Assembly (NCBI GenBank): GCA_003565035.1
Contig: PXDP01000028.1
Location: 1 to 10,242, forward strand
From: PVC group bacterium
GTDB lineage: Bacteria > Verrucomicrobiota > Kiritimatiellia > SS1-B-03-39 > UBA6053
Direction: 5' to 3'
Length of the DNA stretch: 10,242 nt
Positions 1 through 7,513 of the stretch are shown one piece after another. The first letter of the stretch is position 1; every line of letters starts with the position of its first letter. Position numbers and translations under genes: made by a program. The notes under the pieces are model-generated. The model was not told where the DNA came from. It did not search any database and worked only from the letters and a program-made list of their open reading frames with translations.

Positions 1-204
1 ACATACGACCTAAACGCCTGTAAATTAAACAATATATGCCAGTTAAAGGGAAGTTACTTACTCGTTATACTGGCAGTGTTACCCCTGTAGTATGTGAATT
101 TATTTATGAGCGAGCCCTAAGGGGGCGATGGATTTATTCGGGTGGGAAGCTGAACTGCTAGCGCACAGAGCGCGTGATGCAATCTGAATAACTTTCTCAT
201 GTAT
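1..204. other. AT-rich non-coding leader region, no gene recognised
   Basis: No convincing gene is present in this stretch. Frame 1 is open from the left edge to a TAG at 88-90 (29 codons), but the peptide resembles nothing I know, so it could be the tail of an upstream gene or chance. A short open stretch at 110-187 is listed separately under findings. A weak GC-rich hairpin (GCCC/GGGC type, about 113-126) could be a terminator remnant, but no clear T-run follows it on the plus strand. Composition is visibly more AT-rich than the genes downstream. Confidence 0.5.
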
Positions 205-234
205 TTGATACTTGCCTTTCAATGTGGTTATATT
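205..234 (+). promoter_or_regulatory. Probable sigma70-type promoter of the catabolic operon
   Basis: A -35-like box TTGATA lies at 205-210 and a -10-like box TATATT (5 of 6 match to TATAAT) at 229-234, separated by 18 bp. Transcription would begin near 241, leaving a leader of about 60 nt before the ATG at 303. This is the only well-spaced promoter I can see ahead of the eight-gene run. Its position in an AT-rich gap just upstream of the first gene supports the call, though it rests on consensus matching alone. Confidence 0.55.
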
Positions 235-242
235 AATAACCA
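225..242. promoter_or_regulatory. 18-bp inverted repeat overlapping the -10 box, candidate operator
   Basis: TGGTTAT (225-231) and ATAACCA (236-242) are perfect inverted arms around an ATTA spacer. A second overlapping dyad pairs GTTATAT (227-233) with ATATAAC (242-248). The repeat covers the predicted -10 hexamer and runs to the predicted start site, where a repressor would block RNA polymerase. Sites of this size and symmetry are typical of dimeric helix-turn-helix regulators such as GntR or LacI families. The regulator itself is not in the window, so its identity is unknown. Confidence 0.5.
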
Positions 243-302
243 TATAACTGTCCAGCTTAAGATACCCTAAAAAAACAAATCAAAAGGATAAACCAAACAA
301 CC

Positions 303-1685
303 ATGAACAACAACACTGCATTTAGCACGCTTGACTGGGGAAAAACCGACCTTGGCAAATATCCGAATATGGTGGTTCCGGCACCGGGGCCAAAATCGAA
401 GGCCTGGCATGACCGCTGCACCACATATTTCAAAGGCCTCAGCGGTCAGGTGAAGCTCTTCCCGGTGACCTTTGATTCCGGTGAAGCCTGTGTGTTGCGC
501 GATGTGGATGGCAACGAATACATTGATTTTTCGTCAGGGATCTATGTGACGACCCTCGGGCATTGCCATCCGAAGATCAGTGAGGCGATTGCCCAGGCGG
601 CCCACAAATTGATGAATGCCCACGACTTCACAACGCCGGTGAAAACCGAACTGATGGAGAAGTTGGCGGAAGTTTTGCCGGGCGACCTGAACGGCTTTCA
701 GCTGTACGATTCCGGAACGACCGCGGTGGAGGCCGGCCTGCGCGTGATGCGTGCGGCCACGGGAAAGAACGAGATGATCTCATGTTTCAATGATTACCAC
801 GGCAAGACCTATGGCGCGGTTTCACTCGGGCACATCCGTTCGAATGTTTATGGACGGGTCCGCGCGCCGGGGGCTCACATGGTGCCGCGTCCGGATGCCT
901 ACCGGCCGATGTGGACGAAGTCCGATGGCACGATCGATACCGATGCCTACCTCACGTTCTACGAGGCCTATATCGACAAGGGAACCGTCGGGGATGTTGC
1001 AGGGTTCGTACTGGAACCGATCCAGGGATGGGGCGGATCGGTGATGCCGCCGGACGACTTTTTTCCAAAAATCCGGAAATTCTGTGACCAGCGCGGACTT
1101 CTGCTCATGATCGACGAAGTACTCACGAGCTGGGGGCGTACAGGAAAATTTCTTTGCATGGAGCATTGGGACGTGGTGCCGGACATTGTCACGATAGGAA
1201 AAGGCTTCGGCAATGGATTCCCGGTGACCTGCGTGGCGGTGCGCGAACCCTACAAGGAAAGCTTCGAAGCCATCTCCGCGTCGAGCAGCTATGGCGGCAA
1301 CCCGATGGCGTGTGCCGCCGCGCTCGCTTCCACCCAAGTGATCGAGGAAGAGAACCTTAACGAATGGTCTGCACACCTCGGCCGGGTCGCACTCAAACGA
1401 ATGAACGAAATGAAAGCCGTTCATCCGATTATCGGAGACGTCCGCGCCAAAGGCTGCCTGATGGGTATCGAACTTGTCAAGGATCGGGCGACCAAGGAGC
1501 CCTTCGATCAAGCGGGTGCTGAGGTGTACCAGAGAGCCTTCGCCAAAGGCCTGGCCTGGATTCCCGCCGGACACATTCTCCGCATGAGCCCGCCAATCGT
1601 GATGGATGAGCAGACGCTCCTGAAAGGGCTGGATATGATCGAGGAATCCATCGGTGAAGTCGAAAAAGTACACGGCTACGCGTGA
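303..1685 (+). CDS. Class III (PLP-dependent) aminotransferase, aspartate aminotransferase fold
   Basis: This 460-residue protein has full length for a class III (omega-type) aminotransferase, which moves an amino group between an amine or amino acid and a 2-oxo acid or aldehyde using pyridoxal phosphate. The family signatures appear in order: the phosphate-binding SGTTAVEAG (residues 137-145), the PLP-stacking region FNDYHGKT (162-169), the cofactor-nitrogen Asp in IDEVLTSWGRT (Asp271), and the Schiff-base lysine in TIGKGFGNGFP (Lys300), followed by SSYGGNPMACAAA. It has no signal peptide, so it should be cytosolic. An AAGGA stretch at 284-288 lies 14 nt before the ATG, a long spacing for a Shine-Dalgarno, but no better in-frame start is evident. 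It is the first gene behind the predicted promoter. The amine substrate cannot be assigned; GABA/ornithine-type, diaminobutyrate-type or amino-sugar-type activity are all possible. Confidence 0.9.
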   Translation: MNNNTAFSTLDWGKTDLGKYPNMVVPAPGPKSKAWHDRCTTYFKGLSGQVKLFPVTFDSGEACVLRDVDGNEYIDFSSGIYVTTLGHCHPKISEAIAQAAHKLMNAHDFTTPVKTELMEKLAEVLPGDLNGFQLYDSGTTAVEAGLRVMRAATGKNEMISCFNDYHGKTYGAVSLGHIRSNVYGRVRAPGAHMVPRPDAYRPMWTKSDGTIDTDAYLTFYEAYIDKGTVGDVAGFVLEPIQGWGGSVMPPDDFFPKIRKFCDQRGLLLMIDEVLTSWGRTGKFLCMEHWDVVPDIVTIGKGFGNGFPVTCVAVREPYKESFEAISASSSYGGNPMACAAALASTQVIEEENLNEWSAHLGRVALKRMNEMKAVHPIIGDVRAKGCLMGIELVKDRATKEPFDQAGAEVYQRAFAKGLAWIPAGHILRMSPPIVMDEQTLLKGLDMIEESIGEVEKVHGYA

Positions 1686-1737
1686 ACAAACGATATATGC
1701 GTTATGAGCACAACAACCCCGACACCCGTAACATTAT

Positions 1738-2883
1738 ATGAAAACCATCCGATTTGGAATTATAGGTCCCGGCCTTATGGCCCGGGAATTTGCCAGCGCC
1801 GCCGCGCGCTGGTGCCATCTGGTTGACCCGCCGGCGCGTCCGGAAATTGTGGGGATCTGTCACCGGAGCCCGATAAACCTTGATTGGTTCAAAACGCATT
1901 TCCCGGGCGTAAAACAATATACGTCCGACTACCGCGAACTGCTCGCGAACAGCGAGATCGATGCCGTCTATGTGGCGGTGCCGCACCATCTCCACGAGGA
2001 AATATACGGGGCGACCCTCCGGGCGGGCAAACACCTCATGGGCGAGAAGCCCTTCGGTATCGATCTTCCTGCGAACACGGCCATTCTGCGGTCGATTGAC
2101 GAAAATCCAGGTTCCTTTGTCCGCTGCTCCTCACAGTTTCCATTCTATCCCGCCATGCAACGCATGGGTGAAATGATCGGGAACCGCGCTTTCGGGCGCA
2201 TCCTGGAGGCCAACACCGGGTTTCTGCATTCGAGCGATCTCGATACAGCAAAGCCGATCAATTGGAAACGCAAGGTCGAGTTTAACGGCGAATACGGCGT
2301 ACTGGGAGATCTCGGGATGCACGCCTGCCATATCCCCTTCCGGGCCGGCTGGCAGCCGCTCAATGTCCGCGCCATCCTTTCGAACATCGTCACGGAACGC
2401 CCCGACGGTAAGGGCGGTATGGCTCCCTGCCAAACCTGGGACAACGCCACCCTGCTTTGCGAGGCGCTTGATCCGGCGGACGGGCTCCATTTTCCCTGGG
2501 TGCTTAAAACCCAGCGGATCGCACCCGGACAGAAGGACACCTGGTATACCGAGATCATCGGAACGAAAGCCTGCGCCCGGTGGTCGAGCGCCAGTCCGAA
2601 CGTGCTGCAAGTGCTGGAATACACCGGAGGTGAGCAATCTTATCGTACGGTCGAGACGGGATACACTCCCGCTTATAAAACCATCACCGGTCCGATTTTC
2701 GAGTTTGGGTTCACCGACGCGATTCTGCAGATGTGGGCCGCATTCATCAACGAGTTGGTGACCGGAAAGTCTCCTGCAAAATTCGCCGGATGTGCGACTC
2801 CGGCCGAGACCCGCCACAGTCATCGTCTCTTTACCGCCGCGCTGCAATCCGCGAAGACCCACACCACGGTGCACCTATCATGA
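1738..2883 (+). CDS. Gfo/Idh/MocA family NAD(P)-dependent oxidoreductase
   Basis: This 381-residue cytosolic protein has the usual length and plan of Gfo/Idh/MocA enzymes, which oxidise or reduce sugars, inositols and related polyols. The N-terminal Rossmann fold starts with GIIGPGLMA (residues 7-15). The cofactor/substrate motif GEKPFG follows at 102-107, containing the EKP triad (Lys104 normally catalytic). The C-terminal domain carries DLGMHACHIPF (191-201), matching the conserved G/D-x-G-x-H-x-x-D/H region. The substrate is not predictable. The ATG at 1738 is the first possible start because an in-frame TAA lies at 1729-1731. It has no evident Shine-Dalgarno, and a 14-codon ORF (1697-1741) ends on its start codon, hinting at translational coupling. 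Its own stop overlaps the next gene's ATG (ATGA, 2880-2883), so the two are likely co-expressed. Confidence 0.9.
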   Translation: MKTIRFGIIGPGLMAREFASAAARWCHLVDPPARPEIVGICHRSPINLDWFKTHFPGVKQYTSDYRELLANSEIDAVYVAVPHHLHEEIYGATLRAGKHLMGEKPFGIDLPANTAILRSIDENPGSFVRCSSQFPFYPAMQRMGEMIGNRAFGRILEANTGFLHSSDLDTAKPINWKRKVEFNGEYGVLGDLGMHACHIPFRAGWQPLNVRAILSNIVTERPDGKGGMAPCQTWDNATLLCEALDPADGLHFPWVLKTQRIAPGQKDTWYTEIIGTKACARWSSASPNVLQVLEYTGGEQSYRTVETGYTPAYKTITGPIFEFGFTDAILQMWAAFINELVTGKSPAKFAGCATPAETRHSHRLFTAALQSAKTHTTVHLS

Positions 2884-3820
2884 GAATCGACAATCACGTC
2901 CATATCGGATTGAACCACTTTTCTATGTGAACGGTTGGTCGCCCTATGCACTCGGCCTGCCCGAATTTCTGGCAGAGGCGGAACGCGCGGGCATTGACCG
3001 GGCCATCGTCTTTCCTTTCGTGAGTTACTTTGACCTCGATATGACGGAAATGCGTACGGGGAATGTTTCGTTCTCGGGGACCTTTGACGGCGTGCCTTAC
3101 CGCTTTGAAAACAGGCGGTTGCTTGAGGAGGTTTATCGACTGCATCCGAAAGAGGCCCACCGGGTGATGCCGTTCCTGATGGCCGATCCCGGGCGTCATC
3201 CAGTGGAACAGGTAGATGAGTGGAATCAACTGATCAAAGAATTCAAAGTGTTTGGCATCAAAATCCAGGCATCGATTCTTAAGTCACCCATCACCGATTT
3301 ACCCACAAAATCCAGGGGGATGCTCGATTTCGCCGAGGCGCACAACTTGCCACTGCTTATTCATTCGAGCATAGACCCTGCGGATCAATGGTCGCAATGT
3401 GCGGATATTCTGCGGGTGGCGGCATCGCGTCCGAAGGTCCGCTTCGTGCTTGCACACTCATGCCGGTTCGATCTTCCGAGTCTGCAGCGGATCGCCGAGT
3501 TGCCCAACGCCTGGTTTGACTGTTCCGCGCATGTGATCCACTGCGAGTGCGCCGTGAGGGATCTGCCGGCCGTGTCAGTCGGAGGTTCCCGCTTTCCCAG
3601 CGATTACGCCTCACCTGAAACTGTGCTCCGCGATCTTGCCTGGGCGTTCCCGGAGAAGCTCATCTGGGGGAGTGACGCACCTTTTTATTCTTATGCGGAT
3701 CCGAAGATGCAGCTGAAAAGCAGTTACGCCCGGGAGATCGCCTGCCTCGAATCACTACCCGCCCCGCTTTTGGAAAGGGTCTGCCACCTGAACACGTTGG
3801 CATGGCTTCACGGAAACTGA
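2880..3820 (+). CDS. Amidohydrolase_2-type metal-dependent hydrolase, frameshifted near its 5' end
   Basis: The protein is a TIM-barrel hydrolase of the amidohydrolase-related (PF04909-like) type, whose members are hydrolases, lactonases or decarboxylases. Translation from the ATG at 2880, which overlaps the previous stop, gives MRIDNHVHIGLNHFSM and then a TGA at 2928-2930. The D-x-H-x-H metal motif is in this short piece. The rest of the domain continues in the -1 frame, starting YVNGWSPYALG, and ends at 3820. Adding one T to the T-run at 2919-2922 joins the pieces into a normal 313-residue enzyme. The downstream part keeps LLIHSS (His at 3362-3364), VLAHSC (His at 3455-3457) and the catalytic-type Asp in WGSDAPF (3674-3676). 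A GTG at 2927 could start a shortened product, but that product would lack the HxH metal ligands. Either the gene is freshly inactivated or one base was lost in sequencing. The substrate is unknown. Confidence 0.8.
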
Positions 3821-3823
3821 CTT

Positions 3824-4771
3824 ATGAAAACGAACCCACAAACATTTGAATTCGAACCTGCAAGCTTTGTCCCTTTTCGTGACAAGGAAGTGGTGGCACG
3901 CGTGCGCGCCATCAAACGTGAGGACATTACCCGTCATTCGAATCCTGATTATCGAATCGAAGTCGTACAGGATGCCGATCTCGAGGAAAAATGGACCCGT
4001 GATATCCTCAACCGCATCAAGCATTCCGCCGAAGCCGAAGAGCCGTTGGTGATGATGATGCCAAACCCCTGGCCGAACTACAGCAAGATCGCGGAACGCA
4101 TCAACCGCGAAAAAATATCCTGCCATCGTATCCATACCTTCAACCTGGATGAATATGCGGACCAGGATGGACGGATCGCGCCGGAAACCTGGGAGTTTGG
4201 ATTCGGGCACGCCTTCAAAAAATACTTTATAAACAAGATTGATCCCGCTCTGCGTCCTCCGGAAAAACAGGTCCACCTCCTCAGCGATGCCTCCTTCCCC
4301 GATTACGACAAAATCCTGTCCGATTTGGGAGGCGCGGATATCGCGTATGTCGGGCCGGGGTGGACAGGACATATTGCGTTCGTCGATCCGGACGCGCCCG
4401 AATTTGCCGCCGACTCCCTGAAAGAATGGAAAAAGATGGGCACGCGGATCTGCACGCTGAGCCCCTTTACCATCGCGCAAAATTCCTTGCACGGTTGCTT
4501 TGGCGCGAGCGGGGATCTGACAGCCGTGCCACCCAAGGCCGTGACCGTGGGGCCCGCGCAGATCCTTGCGGCCAAGCACCGGATCTCCATGCACAGCATC
4601 AGCATCGGTGGGAGTTTCCAGTCCTGGCAACGCCTTACCACGCGGCTCTGCCTGCACGGCCCGGTCACGCAGCTTGTGCCGGAATCTGTCTTGCAGACAA
4701 CCCGCAGCGATGTCTGGGTCTCCGAGACGGCGGCGGCGAACATCGAAACCCGCTGGGATTTGGGCTACTGA
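3824..4771 (+). CDS. NagB-like (glucosamine-6-phosphate deaminase/isomerase family) protein with altered active site
   Basis: This 315-residue cytosolic protein is related to glucosamine-6-phosphate deaminase, which converts GlcN-6-P to fructose-6-P plus ammonia. It is longer than the typical bacterial enzyme (about 260-270 residues), with extra sequence at the N-terminus. Recognisable family landmarks are FNLDEYAD (106-113; compare NagB FNMDEYVG, so the catalytic Asp is kept as Asp109), GPGWTGHIAFVDP (177-189; compare GVGNDGHIAFNEP) and AVTVGPAQIL (239-248). Differences are notable. The second catalytic Asp of NagB (E. coli Asp141) is Thr181 here, and Glu148 is Asp188, while the His (His183) is kept. 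The phosphate-binding GGTP-type loop is replaced by PNPWPNY (80-86). The reaction or substrate therefore probably differs from NagB, perhaps using another or an unphosphorylated sugar. The gene starts 3 bp after the amidohydrolase stop and ends 1 bp before the next ATG. Confidence 0.8.
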   Translation: MKTNPQTFEFEPASFVPFRDKEVVARVRAIKREDITRHSNPDYRIEVVQDADLEEKWTRDILNRIKHSAEAEEPLVMMMPNPWPNYSKIAERINREKISCHRIHTFNLDEYADQDGRIAPETWEFGFGHAFKKYFINKIDPALRPPEKQVHLLSDASFPDYDKILSDLGGADIAYVGPGWTGHIAFVDPDAPEFAADSLKEWKKMGTRICTLSPFTIAQNSLHGCFGASGDLTAVPPKAVTVGPAQILAAKHRISMHSISIGGSFQSWQRLTTRLCLHGPVTQLVPESVLQTTRSDVWVSETAAANIETRWDLGY

Positions 4772-4772
4772 T

Positions 4773-6128
4773 ATGAACACCGGAGAACCGAGATCGGGAA
4801 GCGGAAATCCCGGCGGCCTGCGTGCGGGTTTCGGACGCAGCGATATCACGCCGTGGAAACCCTGTTTCCTGGTCGGTTATCCGCATGTGGAAAGAACCTC
4901 CACCGGAATACATGACCCCCTTTTTGCCTCCGCAGTCTGTCTGGAGAATGAGGGGATGCTTTTGCTGCTCATTTCTCTAGATCTGCTCTTTGTCACCGCA
5001 GAGTCGACGCGGGAATGCAGGAGGCGGATTGGCGAGGCCACCGGGATTCCTGCGCACAATATTCTGATCGGCGCGACGCACACGCATTCGGGTCCCCACG
5101 TCGCGGAAATCCTGGCCTGGAAAGAGGATCCGGTCGTGCCGCCGGTGGATGGGGAATATCTGGCGTTTTCGATGGCAGGGACCATTGAAGCCGCCGTCAC
5201 TGCCTGGCAGCATCGCGAAGCAGCGGAGGCTGTTTGGACCACGGCGGATGTGCATGGTTTGGCGGGCGGAAACCGGATTGATGCCGATGGCGCTGAAGAC
5301 CCCGAAGCCGGTTTGTTGCTGATGCGAGGTCTTTCGGATAAATCTCCGATCGCGGTTCTCTCCATCTACGGGATGCACCCCACCGTGCTGCACGAGGACT
5401 CCACACTTATCAGTAGCGATTTCATTGCGTTCGCCCGACGGGAGATTGAAACAGCGCTGCCCGGGTCCGGCGTGGTTTATCTGAACGGGGTATGCGGCGA
5501 CCAGAGTCCGCGCCGCACCGTGAAAGCGCAAACATTTTCCGAAGCGGAGCGGCTCGGTGCCGCGCTGGGGCGACGGATGGTCGAGGCCTTAAAAACGGCC
5601 AGCGGCTTCTCGCCCGATTTGCCCCTTGCCGCCACAAGTTCCATGATCGCGTTGAATGGAAAAACGTTCCCGCCGGTTGAGAAGGCGGAAACCCGTTTGG
5701 CGGCAGCGCGCCAGCGTTATGAACATCTTAAAGCGACGGGGGCCGGGCATTCGCAGATTCGGACCGCCGAGTGCACGGTTTTTGGCGCAGAGGAAGTTCT
5801 CACCCTCGCCAAGTCGGAACGGACCGGGGAAGCCGAAGCGGTCAGGCAAAAATACTGCGAGGCTGAAATTCAGGTACTGCGGGTCGGCAACGCGATGGTT
5901 GCGGGCTGGCCCGGCGAGTTTTTTGTCGAATACGGTTTGGAGACGAAGCGGCGGTCCGGTTGTCCGCTGTTCATTTCCACCCTGAGCAATGGAGAACTTC
6001 ATGGGTACGTGGTTACGCCGGAGGCCGAGGCGTCGGGGGGCTATGAGGCACAGATGAGCTTGTTCCCCGCGGAGGCGGGATCACGCTTCGTGGAAAAAAC
6101 CATAAAGCTCATTGGAGAGCTTGCGTGA
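4773..6128 (+). CDS. Neutral/alkaline ceramidase-type N-acyl amidase, catalytic domain only
   Basis: This 451-residue protein matches the N-terminal catalytic domain of neutral/alkaline non-lysosomal ceramidases (PF04734), zinc enzymes that hydrolyse N-acyl amide bonds. Landmarks are ATHTHSGPH (101-109, zinc His), MHPTVLHEDSTLISSDF (201-217, second zinc His in HPT), GDQSP (242-246, equivalent of the GDVSP nucleophile Ser, here Ser245), WPGEFFVEYG (379-388, zinc Glu in PGE) and SGGYEAQ (421-427, zinc-ligand Tyr). Secreted bacterial ceramidases have about 650 residues, a signal peptide and a C-terminal Ig-like domain. This one has neither, so it is probably cytosolic and acts on a small N-acyl compound rather than membrane ceramide. 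The ATG at 4773 is chosen because it sits 1 bp after the preceding stop and the homology starts soon after (GFGRSDITP). Its stop overlaps the kinase GTG start. The true substrate is unknown. Confidence 0.85.
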   Translation: MNTGEPRSGSGNPGGLRAGFGRSDITPWKPCFLVGYPHVERTSTGIHDPLFASAVCLENEGMLLLLISLDLLFVTAESTRECRRRIGEATGIPAHNILIGATHTHSGPHVAEILAWKEDPVVPPVDGEYLAFSMAGTIEAAVTAWQHREAAEAVWTTADVHGLAGGNRIDADGAEDPEAGLLLMRGLSDKSPIAVLSIYGMHPTVLHEDSTLISSDFIAFARREIETALPGSGVVYLNGVCGDQSPRRTVKAQTFSEAERLGAALGRRMVEALKTASGFSPDLPLAATSSMIALNGKTFPPVEKAETRLAAARQRYEHLKATGAGHSQIRTAECTVFGAEEVLTLAKSERTGEAEAVRQKYCEAEIQVLRVGNAMVAGWPGEFFVEYGLETKRRSGCPLFISTLSNGELHGYVVTPEAEASGGYEAQMSLFPAEAGSRFVEKTIKLIGELA

Positions 6129-7513
6129 TTCTGGCCGCGGATCTGGGGTCCACAAACCTCAAAGCGGCCCTCTTCGCCGAAGACGGCCGACGGATCGGCG
6201 AAGCATCCCGCCCGCTTCCTTATGAAATACAGACGGCTTCCCGGGCGGAGTTATCGCCTGAGGCGGTCGCCTCCTGCTTCTTCGAGGTCGTAAATGACGT
6301 GCTCACAGCCGCCGGTGCAACTTCTGATAAGATTCGCCGTTTTTCCCTGACCAGCCAGGCCCAAACCTTCTGCATTTGCGACCAGAAGGGCCGCCCCGTA
6401 TCGCCGTTTTTGGGATGGACCGATCTCCGTGCGGAGACGGAGGCTGCGGAATTGCAAAAGCGGCTCGGGGATAGGTTCCACCAGCATACCGGATCGCAAA
6501 AAGTCCGCCCGGGGCTCATGCTCTCGAAAGTGCTTTGGTGGAAAAAGCAGCATGGATTTCCCGGGGATCACCGGATGGTCTCCCTGCCTTCGTATCTGGC
6601 CTTGCAACTCGGTGCGGCGCACGTGATTGAAAGTAACCTTGCCGCCATGTCGGGATTCTATTCTATCTCGGACAAGTGCTGGTGGGCGGAGGCCCTTGAA
6701 GCCACGGGAATCTCCGCCGCGCAGCTGGGGGATGTTGTCGAAACCGGCCAGGCTGTCCCCACCCGGTCCGAAAGTCGGTTACGTGGATATTCAGAATCCT
6801 TGGAAATCGTGTTTGCCGGCAACGACCACACGGCGGGTGCGCTTGGTTGCGGCTGCCGGAAAGGGCGGTCGGTTTTGACGCTGGGTACCGCAGGGGTGTT
6901 TTATCGATGGGCCGGAAGGGAGCCCGGTCCCTTTTCCGCGCGTGGTCTCTGGGGGCCCTATCCCGGTGACGGTTATTACGAGCTGTTTCACATCCCCCAC
7001 GCCTGCTCCGCTCTTGATTGGGCGGATACGTATCTTTTTGGCCACGTGGACAGTCAGCGATTCGTGGAGAGCGCGTGTTTGATTGAAGCCGGGGCCGATA
7101 CGCCCTTCTTTGACCCGGATGCGTGGGGAAGCGATACCGCTTGGAGCTTTCAAACCCGTATCGAGGAAATGGCCTACGCGACATTGGAAGGCATTGCGTT
7201 TGCCCTGCGCGAATGTGCCGGAGAGGCTTCGGGCGCGAAGGCTGACGAAATCCTGATCCTGGGTGGAGGCAGCCGTCTCGATTTTTGGATTCAACTTCTT
7301 GCCAACGTTTTCCGGTGTCCGTTTATACGTTCAACCCAAGATGGCCTCGATGGTGCAGCCATGCTGGCGGGGCTGGATCTTCCAGCGGACGAGAGTCAAC
7401 CGGCCAGCCGGCGATTCCTGCCTCAACCTTCGCGGGTGGTTGAATTGGAAAATCGCTATCAGTTGTGGCTCAGGAACTATCGTGAGCCTAACCCGAACAT
7501 ATTGGGTGCTTGA
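6125..7513 (+). CDS. FGGY-family carbohydrate kinase (xylulokinase-like)
   Basis: This 462-residue ATP-dependent kinase has the two-domain actin-like plan of the FGGY family, which phosphorylates xylulose, gluconate, glycerol, ribulose and other polyols. Visible landmarks are the ATP/phosphate-1 loop AADLGSTNLK (4-13), LTSQAQTF (75-82) followed by FLGWTDLRAE (95-104), the catalytic-base Asp in AGNDHTAGALG (Asp234), LTLGTAGVF (251-259) and the adenosine motif ILGGGSRLDFW (378-388). The start is a GTG at 6125 that overlaps the previous stop as GTGA. The DLGST motif begins right after it, so a later start would damage the ATP site. The C-terminus (RYQLWLRNYREP) looks complete, so the damaged gene that follows has not clipped the kinase. 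Which sugar it phosphorylates is unknown; the operon context suggests a keto-sugar or deaminated/deacylated sugar. Confidence 0.88.
   Translation: MILAADLGSTNLKAALFAEDGRRIGEASRPLPYEIQTASRAELSPEAVASCFFEVVNDVLTAAGATSDKIRRFSLTSQAQTFCICDQKGRPVSPFLGWTDLRAETEAAELQKRLGDRFHQHTGSQKVRPGLMLSKVLWWKKQHGFPGDHRMVSLPSYLALQLGAAHVIESNLAAMSGFYSISDKCWWAEALEATGISAAQLGDVVETGQAVPTRSESRLRGYSESLEIVFAGNDHTAGALGCGCRKGRSVLTLGTAGVFYRWAGREPGPFSARGLWGPYPGDGYYELFHIPHACSALDWADTYLFGHVDSQRFVESACLIEAGADTPFFDPDAWGSDTAWSFQTRIEEMAYATLEGIAFALRECAGEASGAKADEILILGGGSRLDFWIQLLANVFRCPFIRSTQDGLDGAAMLAGLDLPADESQPASRRFLPQPSRVVELENRYQLWLRNYREPNPNILGA

Noticed and set aside
822..1673. Long minus-strand open frame antisense to the first aminotransferase (283 codons)
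   Set aside because: It mirrors the codon pattern of the plus-strand gene, has no recognisable domain, and the plus-strand frame carries a full set of family motifs.
1704..1740. Alternative N-terminus MSTTTPTPVTLYE from an ATG at 1704 for the oxidoreductase
   Set aside because: It is in a different frame from the Rossmann fold and would need a frameshift; MKTIRFGIIGPG from 1738 is a normal start for this family.
2792..2879. In-frame upstream extension of the amidohydrolase frame into the oxidoreductase gene
   Set aside because: The extension encodes an Arg/Pro-rich shadow of the oxidoreductase. The real N-terminus (MRIDNHVHIG) is in the other frame from 2880, so a frameshift is the better explanation.
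2916..2930. Programmed -1 frameshift site for the amidohydrolase
   Set aside because: The codons CAC TTT TCT ATG do not form a canonical slippery heptamer, and I see no obvious pseudoknot. A lost T is simpler.
4566..4772. Upstream extension of the ceramidase-type frame to 4566
   Set aside because: The extra residues are a low-complexity Arg/Ser shadow of the NagB-like gene; the ATG at 4773 directly after that gene's stop fits the homology start.
3755..4849. 364-codon minus-strand open frame opposite the NagB-like gene
   Set aside because: No domain or plausible start context; it is explained by third-position GC bias of the real plus-strand gene.
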